Source of the DNA: an uncultured Lachnospiraceae bacterium
GTDB taxonomy: Bacteria > Bacillota > Clostridia > Lachnospirales > Lachnospiraceae
Assembly: GCA_947594085.1 (NCBI GenBank)
Contig: CANQEB010000054.1
Span: forward strand, 1 to 11,929
Direction of reading: 5' to 3'
DNA: 11,929 nt
Positions within the stretch are counted from its first letter, which is position 1. The number at the start of each line of letters is the position of its first letter. The notes beneath the pieces were generated by a model that saw nothing but the letters and a program-made list of their open reading frames with translations, searched no databases and was not told the origin of the DNA. Below are positions 1 through 5,735 of this stretch, piece by piece. The position numbers were made by a program, and so were the translations under genes.

Positions 1-30
1 TGCCGCCCGCCAAAACGCAGAAGAGTTTAA
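1..30 (+). CDS. rpsK: 30S ribosomal protein S11, last 9 codons (partial)
   Basis: Reading from base 1 gives CRPPKRRRV followed by a TAA stop at 28-30. This is the highly conserved C-terminal tail of bacterial ribosomal protein S11, which sits on the 30S platform near the 3' end of 16S rRNA. The rest of the gene lies outside the window. Its position 18 nt before rpsD fits the usual rpsM-rpsK-rpsD-rpoA-rplQ order. The call rests on nine residues plus context, but the tail is very characteristic. Confidence 0.85.
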   Translation, partial: CRPPKRRRV

Positions 31-48
31 TCAGGGAGGTCATAGAAG

Positions 49-642
49 ATGGCAGTAAACAGAGTTCCTGTTCTTAAGAGATGCAGATCACTCGGCATTG
101 AGCCGATGTATTTGGGAATCGACAAGAAATCAAACAGAGAGTTGAAGCGCGCGAACCGCAAGGTCAGTGAGTATGGCCTGCAGCTGCGCGAGAAGCAGAA
201 AGCGAAATTTATCTACGGTGTTCTGGAGAAGCCGTTCCGCAATTACTATAAGAAGGCTGACAGAATGCAGGGTCAGACTGGTACGAACCTCATGGTTCTT
301 CTTGAGACCCGCCTTGATAACGTACTGTTCCGCATGGGTTTTGCGAGAACCAGAATGGAAGCACGTCAGATCGTCGACCACAAGCATGTACTTGTGAACG
401 GCAAGTGTGTGAACATCCCGTCCTACACGGTGAAGCCGGGCGACACGATCGAGATCAAAGAGAAGTGCAAGGGTTCTCAGAGATACAAGGATATTCTTGA
501 GGCGACAAACGGACGCCTTGTGCCGGAGTGGCTGGAAGCAGACGCAGAGGCTCTGAAGGGTTCCGTCAAGGAGCTTCCGAGCAGAGAAGCGATCGACGTA
601 CCGGTCAACGAAGTGCTTATCGTCGAGTTGTATTCTAAGTAA
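49..642 (+). CDS. rpsD: 30S ribosomal protein S4
   Basis: This 197-residue protein is S4, a primary 16S rRNA binding protein that nucleates assembly of the 30S body and helps control decoding fidelity. The N-terminal part (about 1-85) carries the basic S4 N-domain. The S4 RNA-binding fold follows at about 86-140, visible as the [24 protein letters not shown] stretch (given here only as a landmark) and the [14 protein letters not shown] segment. The N-terminus starts [19 protein letters not shown] and has only one Cys there, so it is the type without the four-Cys zinc site. A GGGAGGT ribosome binding site at 34-40 lies 8 nt before the ATG. It is the second gene of the visible operon, between rpsK and rpoA. 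S4 is a translational autorepressor of this operon in several bacteria; I see no proven operator here. Confidence 0.97.
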   Translation: MAVNRVPVLKRCRSLGIEPMYLGIDKKSNRELKRANRKVSEYGLQLREKQKAKFIYGVLEKPFRNYYKKADRMQGQTGTNLMVLLETRLDNVLFRMGFARTRMEARQIVDHKHVLVNGKCVNIPSYTVKPGDTIEIKEKCKGSQRYKDILEATNGRLVPEWLEADAEALKGSVKELPSREAIDVPVNEVLIVELYSK

Positions 643-701
643 GTTGCGCATCATTCGCGTGCACTTGCATGGAATCAGTTCCAGTAAGGAGGAGCGAAAA
701 A

Positions 702-1661
702 GTGTTCGATTTCAACAAACCCAAAATAGAAATTGCGGAAATGTCAGAGGACAAGAAGTTTGGACGATTTGTGGTGGAGCCGCTTGAGCGAGGCTATGGG
801 ACGACACTCGGAAATTCTCTGAGAAGAATTATGCTTTCTTCTCTTCCGGGCGCGGCTGTGAGCCAGGTCAAGATTGAAGGCGTGCTGCATGAGTTCAGCT
901 CGATCCCGGGCGTGAAGGAAGACGTAACAGAGATCATTATGAACATCAAATCGCTGGCAATCAAGAATACCAGCGAGACGAATGAAGCGAAGACCGCATA
1001 TATCGAATACGAAGGCGAAGGCGTGGTCACTGCGGCTGACATCCGGGTGGATCAGGATATCGAGATCATGAATCCGGACCAGGTGATTGCCACATTGAAC
1101 GGTGGCGCTGACAGCAAGCTTTATATGGAGCTTACAATCACGCGCGGACGTGGATATGTAAGCGCGGAGAAGAGCAAGACCGAGGATACTCCGATCGGGG
1201 TGATCGCGGTGGATGCAATCTACACACCGGTGGAGCGTGTCAACCTTATGGTTGAGAACACACGTGTCGGCCAAATTACCGATTACGACAAACTGACGCT
1301 GGATGTATTTACCAATGCGACGATGGCGCCTGACGATGCGGTCAGCCTTGCCGCAAAAGTGCTCAGCGCACACCTTGCACTCTTCGTTGATCTGTCGGAG
1401 AATGCGAAGTCGGCGGAGGTTATGATCGAGAAGGAGGACAATGAGAAAGAGAAAGTTCTGGAGATGAACATCGACGAACTCGAGCTCTCTGTCCGTTCGT
1501 TCAACTGTTTGAAGCGTGCCGGTATCAATACGGTGGAAGAGCTTTGCAACAGGACATCTGAGGATATGATGAAGGTCCGCAACCTGGGCCGGAAGTCTCT
1601 CGAGGAAGTGCTGGGCAAGCTGAAGGAGCTGGGGTTGTCGCTGAACCCGAGCGAGGAGTAA
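702..1661 (+). CDS. rpoA: DNA-directed RNA polymerase alpha subunit
   Basis: This is the RNA polymerase alpha subunit, which dimerises to scaffold core enzyme assembly and contacts UP elements and activators through its C-terminal domain. I chose the GTG at 702 because AAGGAGG (686-692) lies 9 nt upstream and because the protein then starts [12 protein letters not shown], as in Clostridia. An in-frame ATG at 669 would add 11 residues with no ribosome binding site. The 319-residue product has the N-terminal dimerisation domain (about 1-230, with the conserved [20 protein letters not shown] block), a charged linker, and the C-terminal helix-hairpin-helix domain (about 250-312). In the latter, Arg265 in [12 protein letters not shown] and the NLGRKSL motif match the UP-element binding surface known from E. 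coli alpha. It lies 59 nt after rpsD and is presumably co-transcribed. Confidence 0.97.
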   Translation: MFDFNKPKIEIAEMSEDKKFGRFVVEPLERGYGTTLGNSLRRIMLSSLPGAAVSQVKIEGVLHEFSSIPGVKEDVTEIIMNIKSLAIKNTSETNEAKTAYIEYEGEGVVTAADIRVDQDIEIMNPDQVIATLNGGADSKLYMELTITRGRGYVSAEKSKTEDTPIGVIAVDAIYTPVERVNLMVENTRVGQITDYDKLTLDVFTNATMAPDDAVSLAAKVLSAHLALFVDLSENAKSAEVMIEKEDNEKEKVLEMNIDELELSVRSFNCLKRAGINTVEELCNRTSEDMMKVRNLGRKSLEEVLGKLKELGLSLNPSEE

Positions 1662-1746
1662 GGGCTGGCCTCTCCCGTATAGCCAGGCGTGCAGGTACAC
1701 TTGCAGCCTGCTTTTCGGCGGAGACTAGGCTTATATATCAAAATGG

Positions 1747-1780
1747 GCGCACGCAGTAAGCCCGAAGAGTGTGCGTGTGC
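1747..1780 (+). other. Hairpin in the rpoA-rplQ spacer
   Basis: GCGCACGCA at 1747-1755 can pair with TGCGTGTGC at 1772-1780, a 9-bp stem with one G-U pair and a 16-nt loop. It ends 10 nt before the GGAGGAG ribosome binding site of rplQ (1791-1797). No T-run follows, so it is not an intrinsic terminator. A role in rplQ translation control or mRNA processing is only a possibility. Confidence 0.45.
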
Positions 1781-1803
1781 ATTCCGAAATGGAGGAGAAG
1801 AAA

Positions 1804-2340
1804 ATGGCAGGTTATAGAAAACTCAGCAGAACTGCAGATCAGAGAAAGGCTCTGCTCAGGAATCAGGTGACCGCTCTGATTTACAGAGGAAAGATTGTCA
1901 CAACGGAAGCGAAGGCGAAAGAGGTGCGCAGGATCGCCGAGGGCCTTATTGCAAAGGCAGTCAAGGAAGCAGACAATTATGAGACTGTCACCGTGACCGC
2001 GAAGGTTGCCCGCAAGGACAAGGACGGCAAGCGCGTCAAGGAGGTAGTGGACGGCAAGAAGGTTACCGTTTACGACGAGGTCCAGAAGGAGATCAAGAAG
2101 GACAAACCGAGCAGATTGCATGCGCGCCGTGAGATGCTGAAGGTGCTTTGCCCGGTGAAAGAGGTTCCGGCTGAGGCGGCAGGCAAGAAGAAGAACACCA
2201 AAGAGATCGACTTGGTGGCGAAGCTGTTTGACGAGATTGCGCCGAAGTACGCGAGTCGCAACGGTGGTTATACCAGAATCATCAAGCTGGGCCAGCGCAA
2301 GGGTGATGGCGCTATGGAAGTAGTTCTCGAGCTTGTATAG
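1804..2340 (+). CDS. rplQ: 50S ribosomal protein L17, long Clostridia form
   Basis: This 178-residue protein is L17, which binds 23S rRNA near the peptide exit side of the 50S subunit. The ATG at 1804 is chosen because GGAGGAG (1791-1797) lies 6 nt upstream and the product starts [20 protein letters not shown], the conserved L17 N-terminus. An upstream in-frame GTG at 1771 falls inside a hairpin arm and lacks a binding site. The core L17 motifs are residues 1-60 and 134-178 ([22 protein letters not shown] region). Compared with the usual 112-130 residues there are two charged insertions, at about 62-100 and 113-133, rich in Lys, Asp and Glu. From memory, such long L17 forms occur in Lachnospiraceae. 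It is the last gene of the ribosomal operon in the window. Confidence 0.96.
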   Translation: MAGYRKLSRTADQRKALLRNQVTALIYRGKIVTTEAKAKEVRRIAEGLIAKAVKEADNYETVTVTAKVARKDKDGKRVKEVVDGKKVTVYDEVQKEIKKDKPSRLHARREMLKVLCPVKEVPAEAAGKKKNTKEIDLVAKLFDEIAPKYASRNGGYTRIIKLGQRKGDGAMEVVLELV

Positions 2341-2363
2341 GCGCGGTAGAGCTTTTTTGTATA

Positions 2364-2395
2364 GGTTTTATGTGAAATAGACTCCACATAAAGCC
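2364..2395 (+). other. 11-bp hairpin just after rplQ
   Basis: GGTTTTATGTG at 2364-2374 pairs with CACATAAAGCC at 2385-2395, an 11-bp stem with one G-U pair and a 10-nt loop, starting 24 nt after the rplQ stop. A T6 run lies before it (2353-2358), not after it, so on + it is not a standard intrinsic terminator. It may be a 3'-end stabilising or processing hairpin of the ribosomal operon mRNA. Confidence 0.45.
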
Positions 2396-2421
2396 AAGAA
2401 TTGAATCGCAGAGGAACAAGT

Positions 2422-2477
2422 AAGGCTGCTGCAGACAATTTTCTGGAAAGTAGATGATTGCCTGACAGCAGCTTTTT
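2422..2477 (+). terminator. Probable long-loop terminator of the ribosomal operon
   Basis: AAGGCTGCTG at 2422-2431 pairs with CAGCAGCTTT at 2466-2475 (one G-U pair), running directly into a T5 tract at 2473-2477. The loop is long, about 34 nt. It lies between rplQ and the next promoter, where a terminator is expected. The right arm can alternatively form a small GCAGC-T5-GCTGC hairpin at 2468-2482, which would compete with the larger stem. The long loop and short T-run keep confidence moderate. Confidence 0.5.
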
Positions 2478-2499
2478 GCTGCAATTAGAATGATTAGAA

Positions 2500-2529
2500 T
2501 TGACTGACTGTGCGGTTAGATGATATAAT
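2500..2529 (+). promoter_or_regulatory. Strong sigma-A type promoter for the ferredoxin gene
   Basis: The -35 box TTGACT is at 2500-2505, the -10 box TATAAT at 2524-2529, and the spacer is 18 nt. A TG at 2521-2522 makes an extended -10 (TGATATAAT). Transcription would start near 2536. It is well placed downstream of the ribosomal operon terminator, and leaves a leader of about 135 nt before the ferredoxin start codon. Confidence 0.8.
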
Positions 2530-2535
2530 CTCGAC

Positions 2536-2670
2536 AGAGATTGATTCGATGCCACGCGAAGCGGGACAGAATACAAAATCGAATCGTGCGCATCCCCCGG
2601 AGGATGTTATGTCCGGAGGACGTATTGTTCCCATATGAAATCGACATAATATTATAAGGAGGATATACAT
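2536..2670 (+). promoter_or_regulatory. Structured 5' leader of the ferredoxin mRNA, class unknown
   Basis: The predicted leader has an 8-bp perfect inverted repeat, GATTCGAT (2543-2550) with ATCGAATC (2578-2585). It encloses a small hairpin in which CGC and GCG flank a GAA loop (2555-2563). Further on are two mutually exclusive short stems: CATCC 2591-2595 with GGATG 2602-2606, or CCGGA 2597-2601 with TCCGG 2612-2616. CCGGAGGA occurs twice (2597-2604 and 2613-2620). The true ribosome binding site AAGGAGG is at 2656-2662. I could not match the layout to a riboswitch class that I know. Regulation through this leader is inference. Confidence 0.4.
2609..2638 (+). CDS. Possible 9-codon leader peptide
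   Basis: An ATG at 2609 follows GGAGG (2599-2603) by 5 nt and opens a nine-codon frame encoding MSGGRIVPI, ending at TGA 2636-2638. A second mini frame, ATG 2635 to TAA 2649 (MKST), overlaps its stop in an ATGA arrangement and ends just before the ferredoxin ribosome binding site. No regulatory codon run is evident. Such small frames arise by chance easily, so this is tentative. Confidence 0.15.
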   Translation: MSGGRIVPI

Positions 2671-3060
2671 ATGAAAAAACTGGTTGTGAAGGATAAGAAT
2701 GCCTGTATGGCATGCTTAAGCTGTGTGCGTGCATGCTCTGAGGCGTTCTACAAGGAGTTTGACCCGGCAAAGTCCTGCATTCAGATTACTTCCAAGACAG
2801 GGCATGACGTGGTCGTGAAGACCTGTATCCAGTGCGGCAAGTGCGCGCGCAACTGTGAGGCGGGTGCGATCAAGCAGAATGCGAAGGGCGTATACATGAT
2901 CGACAAGAAGCTCTGCACAGGCTGTGGCAAGTGTGTGGAGGTCTGTCCGATGGGCGTGATGGTGAAGGCAGAGAGCGCTCCGACATCCTCGAAGTGTATT
3001 GCCTGCGGAATCTGTGCGAAAGCCTGCCCGATGGACATCCTTGAAGTACAGGAGAGCTGA
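2671..3060 (+). CDS. Small ferredoxin with four 4Fe-4S binding motifs
   Basis: This 129-residue soluble protein is an iron-sulfur electron carrier. It contains four CX2CX2CX3C motifs: Cys12/15/18/22, Cys52/55/58/62, Cys82/85/88/92 and Cys109/112/115/119, enough ligands for up to four [4Fe-4S] clusters. Motifs 3 and 4 have the CP ending (Cys92-Pro93, Cys119-Pro120) and 27-residue spacing typical of bacterial 2[4Fe-4S] ferredoxins. Motifs 1 and 2 lack the Pro and are 40 residues apart, like the electron-transfer subunits of the HycB/CooF type. Those are usually longer. An extra Cys36 lies between motifs 1 and 2. There is no signal peptide or membrane segment, so it should be cytoplasmic. The ribosome binding site AAGGAGG is 8 nt before the ATG. 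No catalytic subunit is adjacent, so its redox partner is unknown. Confidence 0.85.
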   Translation: MKKLVVKDKNACMACLSCVRACSEAFYKEFDPAKSCIQITSKTGHDVVVKTCIQCGKCARNCEAGAIKQNAKGVYMIDKKLCTGCGKCVEVCPMGVMVKAESAPTSSKCIACGICAKACPMDILEVQES

Positions 3061-3179
3061 GAAGCAAAAGACGATGTTACTGATAATGACCGATGTCAAG
3101 AATGGAACAGCAGCTGAGGTGTTCACACTTAGCTGACAGTGGTCAATGCCTGAAGAAGAGAAAGGAAAAGGCGATTGCG

Positions 3180-3863
3180 ATGAAACGTTCTGAAATTAAT
3201 GCGTGCATCAGATACATGGAAAACTTGATCAATGAGCACAGGTTTGAGATCCCGCCGTTTTGCAAATGGACGCCCCAGGACTGGGAGACGAAAGGACACG
3301 AATATGACGAGATCCGAGACAACATGCTCGGCTGGGATATCACGGATTATGGCTTGGAGGATTGGGAGAAGGTTGGCTTCGCCCTGATCACGATCCGCAA
3401 TGGGAACCAGCATGACCCGAAGTACAAGAAGGTGTATGCGGAAAAGCTATTGATGCTCAAGGAAGGTCAGCATTCTCCGATGCATTTCCATTGGACCAAG
3501 AGTGAGGACATCATCAACCGCGGCGGCGGTACGCTTGTCATCCATGTCTACAATGACGACGGGAAGGGCGGGTTTGCGGACACGGATGTACTCGTGAATT
3601 CGGATGGACGTTCATACTATGTTCCGGCGGGGACCGGTGTCGAGCTGAGGCCCGGAGAGAGTATCACGCTCTGGCCGCATCAGTATCATGATTTCGACGT
3701 CAAGCCGGGCACGGGCGATGTGCTGATCGGCGAGGTGTCGATGTGCAACGATGACAATACAGACAACCGCTTCTACGAAGAGATGGGACGTTTCCCGAAG
3801 ATTGTGGAGGATGAGCCACCGTATCGTCTGCTCTGCAACGAGTATCCGCCGGCGAAGGACTGA
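3180..3863 (+). CDS. D-lyxose ketol-isomerase
   Basis: This 227-residue protein matches the cupin-fold D-lyxose isomerase family, which interconverts D-lyxose and D-xylulose (often also D-mannose and D-fructose) with a divalent metal, usually Mn2+. I recognise the start MKRSEIN, the GHEYDEIRDNMLGWDITDYG block (residues 39-58) and the cupin motifs. Likely metal ligands are His102 and His104 (MHFH), Glu109 (SED) and His170 (HQYHDF). The INRGGG loop follows at 112-117. The ATG at 3180 is chosen over an in-frame ATG at 3093 because the family starts here and an AAAGGAAAAGG purine stretch precedes it. It starts 119 nt after the ferredoxin gene, so co-transcription is possible but unproven. The aldose epimerase gene downstream supports a role in sugar use. 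No kinase or transporter is nearby. Related sugars could be the real substrate. Confidence 0.9.
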   Translation: MKRSEINACIRYMENLINEHRFEIPPFCKWTPQDWETKGHEYDEIRDNMLGWDITDYGLEDWEKVGFALITIRNGNQHDPKYKKVYAEKLLMLKEGQHSPMHFHWTKSEDIINRGGGTLVIHVYNDDGKGGFADTDVLVNSDGRSYYVPAGTGVELRPGESITLWPHQYHDFDVKPGTGDVLIGEVSMCNDDNTDNRFYEEMGRFPKIVEDEPPYRLLCNEYPPAKD

Positions 3864-3931
3864 GTGAGAGACGGATCCTCTGAAGTCAAAAGGCATCAGG
3901 TATCGAAAAAGGCAAGGGTATAGAGAGACAT

Positions 3932-4807
3932 ATGGAGTACACAATCAAAAACGAACAGTTGACGGTACGGATCAGCGATGCCGGTGCGGAGCTGCAGTCA
4001 ATTAGGAGTGCGGACGGCACGGAATATCTGTGGCAGGGTGACCCGGCATTCTGGCATGATCGTGCGCCGAATATTTTTCCTTATGTGGCCCGACTGACTG
4101 AGGGCAGATACACGGTAGGCGGCAAGGAATATGCGATGAAGATTCACGGGTTCCTCAAGTATCGGACGCTTCAGGTAGAATCGCAGACGGAGACCTGCGT
4201 CGTCTTCCGGCTGGACAGCGACGAAGAGACGCGGGCACAATATCCGTATGAGTTCACTTACCGCATTTCATATGAACTGCAGGAAAATGTTCTCGTGACG
4301 ACGAACTCCGTGACGAATCACAGTGAGACGCGAATGTATTTTGGACTCGGAGGGCATCCTGGATTTAATGTTCCGCTGGAGCCGGGTCTTACGTTTGAGG
4401 ATTATTATCTGGAATTCTCACAGGAAGCCCACCCATATCGGGTCGGTTTCAGCGATAGTTGCTTTCTGACCGGGTGCGATGCCTTCTATCCACTTGAAGA
4501 CGGACGACGGCTTCCGCTTCATCATGAGCTGTTCGACCATGACGCAGTGGTTCTGAAGCATGCGGCGCGTGAAGTCCGTATTGCAAGTGACAGGGGGAAG
4601 CGCAGCGTCACAGTCGCGTATCCGGACTACCCGTATGTCGGTTTCTGGCACATGCCTTATAAGAAGGCCCCATATGTCTGCGTCGAGCCTTGGAGTTCGC
4701 TGCCGTCGCGCGATGGGATCGTGGAGGATTTCGCCTTGCAGGCAGATCTGATTGCGGTAAACGCGGGGAACACCTACACGAATCGCTGGACGATCGGGAT
4801 TGCATAA
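3932..4807 (+). CDS. Aldose 1-epimerase family protein, LacX type
   Basis: This 291-residue cytoplasmic protein belongs to the galactose mutarotase-like beta-sandwich family, closest in style to LacX-type proteins. They interconvert alpha and beta anomers of sugars or sugar phosphates. Landmarks are YLWQGDPAFWHDRAPNIFP (residues 32-50), HGF at 72-74, GGHPGFNVP at 140-148 and CVEPWSSLP at 250-258. By family comparison His72 and His142 and Glu252 correspond to the catalytic His pair and the Glu base. It starts 68 nt after the lyxose isomerase stop and probably shares its transcript. Together they could present D-lyxose or a related pentose or hexose in the right anomeric form for isomerisation. 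That pairing is inferred from position. The ribosome binding site is weak. The bidirectional terminator at 4990-5022 ends the unit. Confidence 0.88.
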   Translation: MEYTIKNEQLTVRISDAGAELQSIRSADGTEYLWQGDPAFWHDRAPNIFPYVARLTEGRYTVGGKEYAMKIHGFLKYRTLQVESQTETCVVFRLDSDEETRAQYPYEFTYRISYELQENVLVTTNSVTNHSETRMYFGLGGHPGFNVPLEPGLTFEDYYLEFSQEAHPYRVGFSDSCFLTGCDAFYPLEDGRRLPLHHELFDHDAVVLKHAAREVRIASDRGKRSVTVAYPDYPYVGFWHMPYKKAPYVCVEPWSSLPSRDGIVEDFALQADLIAVNAGNTYTNRWTIGIA

Positions 4808-4883
4808 GAAGTGCATGCCGAGCAGATGTGGCAGCAGGAGACAGAAGCGCGGGGAAAGGCCATAGGATAGACAGAGAAGCGCC

Positions 4884-4980
4884 AAAAATATAGACAGCAG
4901 AGACATAGAAAACAGAGATATATACAACAAAAATATATAGGCAACAAAAATATTAAAAACAGAAATACAGACAACAGCAA
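4884..4980 (+). repeat. Degenerate A-rich tandem repeat, about 17-nt unit
   Basis: Between the epimerase stop and the terminator the + strand is strongly A-rich and T-poor. Several units align: 4884-4900, 4929-4945 and 4946-4962 (17 nt each, all beginning AAAAATAT), and 4963-4978 (16 nt, diverged). The phrase CAACAAAAATAT occurs twice. It is non-coding and looks like a decayed tandem array or slippage product. It would be a T-rich tail beyond the terminator for the convergent cyclophilin transcript. Confidence 0.5.
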
Positions 4981-4989
4981 CATGAAAAG

Positions 4990-5028
4990 AGCGGCGGAAA
5001 ACAAATGAATGATTCCGCCGCTGTTTTG
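4990..5028. terminator. Bidirectional intrinsic terminator
   Basis: AGCGGCGGAA (4990-4999) pairs perfectly with TTCCGCCGCT (5013-5022) around a 13-nt loop, a GC-rich 10-bp stem. TTTT follows on + (5024-5027) and, read on -, the stem is followed by CTTTT. It sits between the convergent epimerase (+) and cyclophilin (-) genes and should end both transcripts. Confidence 0.88.
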
Positions 5029-5038
5029 TCTCACGCTG

Positions 5039-5560
5039 TCACGCTTTTTGTGGCTCTGGGTAATCTACGCCGAATGTCTCGACCGTGATCGAAGCGATCC
5101 TCTGCTTGGTGATTGGGCGGTCCTGGAAATCCGTATCCGTCTCGGCGATCTGGTTCACGACGTCCATGCCCTCAATCACTTTACCAAATGCGGCATAGGC
5201 ACCGTCAAGGTGCGGGGCTGCCTTGTGCATGATGAAGAACTGGCTGCCTGCGGAGTCCGGATGCATGGCGCGCGCCATAGACAGGACGCCTTCGGTGTGA
5301 GCGAGGTCATTCTTGAAGCCGTTCTGCGCGAACTCGCCAGGAATCGAGTAGCCGGGACCGCCTACGCCAGTCCCCTGTGGGCACCCGCCCTGGATCATAA
5401 AACCGTTGATGACTCTGTGGAAAATCAGTCCGTCGTAAAATCCCTTTTTGACAAGGCTGATGAAGTTGTTGACGGAATTCGGCGCGATCTCCGGATAGAG
5501 CTCTGCTTTGATAACGCCGCCATTCTCCATTGTGATCGTGATGATCGGATTTTGTGCCAT
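5039..5560 (-). CDS. Cyclophilin-type peptidyl-prolyl cis-trans isomerase
   Basis: This 173-residue protein is a single-domain cyclophilin (PpiB-like), which speeds cis-trans isomerisation of bonds before proline during protein folding. Signature blocks are FHRVINGFMIQGG (residues 47-59), GSQFFI (105-110) and LDGAYAAFGKV (118-128). By comparison with human cyclophilin A, Arg49, Phe54, Met55, Gln57 and Phe109 fill the active-site positions. The usual Trp of the cyclosporin site is replaced near Leu118, as in many bacterial members. No signal peptide or lipobox is present, so it should act in the cytoplasm. It is the only gene on -, with its own promoter (5599-5627), a GAGAGG binding site before the ATG, and the terminator at 4990-5022 behind it. 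It therefore forms a single-gene unit. Confidence 0.95.
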   Translation of the reverse strand: MAQNPIITITMENGGVIKAELYPEIAPNSVNNFISLVKKGFYDGLIFHRVINGFMIQGGCPQGTGVGGPGYSIPGEFAQNGFKNDLAHTEGVLSMARAMHPDSAGSQFFIMHKAAPHLDGAYAAFGKVIEGMDVVNQIAETDTDFQDRPITKQRIASITVETFGVDYPEPQKA

Positions 5561-5576
5561 GGTTGTGTCCTCTCTC

Positions 5577-5606
5577 TTCTTTAATTATAGTAGTTTGTAT
5601 TATAAT
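5577..5606 (+). promoter_or_regulatory. Tentative promoter for the GNAT gene
   Basis: A perfect TATAAT at 5601-5606 on + has only a weak TTCTTT at 5577-5582 as -35, with an 18-nt spacer. It overlaps the -10 of the cyclophilin promoter on the other strand. It would give a leader of about 120 nt including the hairpin at 5669-5709. No better promoter was seen before the GNAT gene. Confidence 0.3.
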
Positions 5607-5627
5607 CGTTTCAAGCATAGAAAGCAA
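5599..5627 (-). promoter_or_regulatory. Promoter of the cyclophilin gene
   Basis: Read on -, the -35 box TTGCTT is at 5627-5622 and the -10 box TATAAT at 5604-5599, with a 17-nt spacer. Transcription would start near 5592, about 30 nt before the ATG. The -10 is perfect and the -35 moderate. Confidence 0.65.
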
Positions 5628-5668
5628 GCAAATTCGATGGATATTGAAGGTGCATGAAACAGAGGGCT

Positions 5669-5709
5669 GCCAGCTTTGGGTGAACGGCAACCGTTGATAC
5701 AAAGCTGGC
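5669..5709 (+). other. Two-tier perfect hairpin upstream of the GNAT gene
   Basis: GCCAGCTTTG (5669-5678) and CAAAGCTGGC (5700-5709) form a perfect 10-bp outer stem. Inside it, AACGG (5683-5687) and CCGTT (5691-5695) form a perfect 5-bp stem around a CAA loop. The element ends 26 nt before the GNAT ATG. No T-run follows on +, so it is not a clear terminator. It could be an RNA structure in the leader or a dyad bound by a regulator. Confidence 0.6.
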
Positions 5710-5735
5710 GAATGTGCGGGAAAGGAAATAGATAC

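Noticed and set aside
669..701. Longer rpoA start at ATG 669
   Set aside because: Would add 11 residues that include the AAGGAGG site itself; the GTG at 702 fits both the binding site and the known N-terminus.
744..1700. Minus-strand 318-codon open frame opposite rpoA
   Set aside because: Lies fully antisense to rpoA, has no recognisable domain and looks like a codon-bias shadow.
2536..2670. Assignment of the ferredoxin leader to a known riboswitch (NiCo, THF, c-di-GMP or guanidine types considered)
   Set aside because: The conserved cores and junctions I know for these classes are not present; only short fragments such as GGGACAG look similar.
3093..3179. Longer start for the lyxose isomerase at ATG 3093
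   Set aside because: The added 29 residues do not resemble the family, which starts MKRSEIN at 3180, and the segment overlaps an 8-bp hairpin (3111-3118 / 3128-3135).
4774..5034. Minus-strand 86-codon frame encoding a very hydrophobic, Leu/Phe/Cys-rich peptide
   Set aside because: It is the complement of the A-rich repeat tract, overlaps the terminator, and its composition follows from the T-rich strand. No ribosome binding site supports it.
5009..5584. Plus-strand 191-codon frame opposite the cyclophilin gene
   Set aside because: Shadow of the clearly recognised cyclophilin; begins inside the terminator loop.
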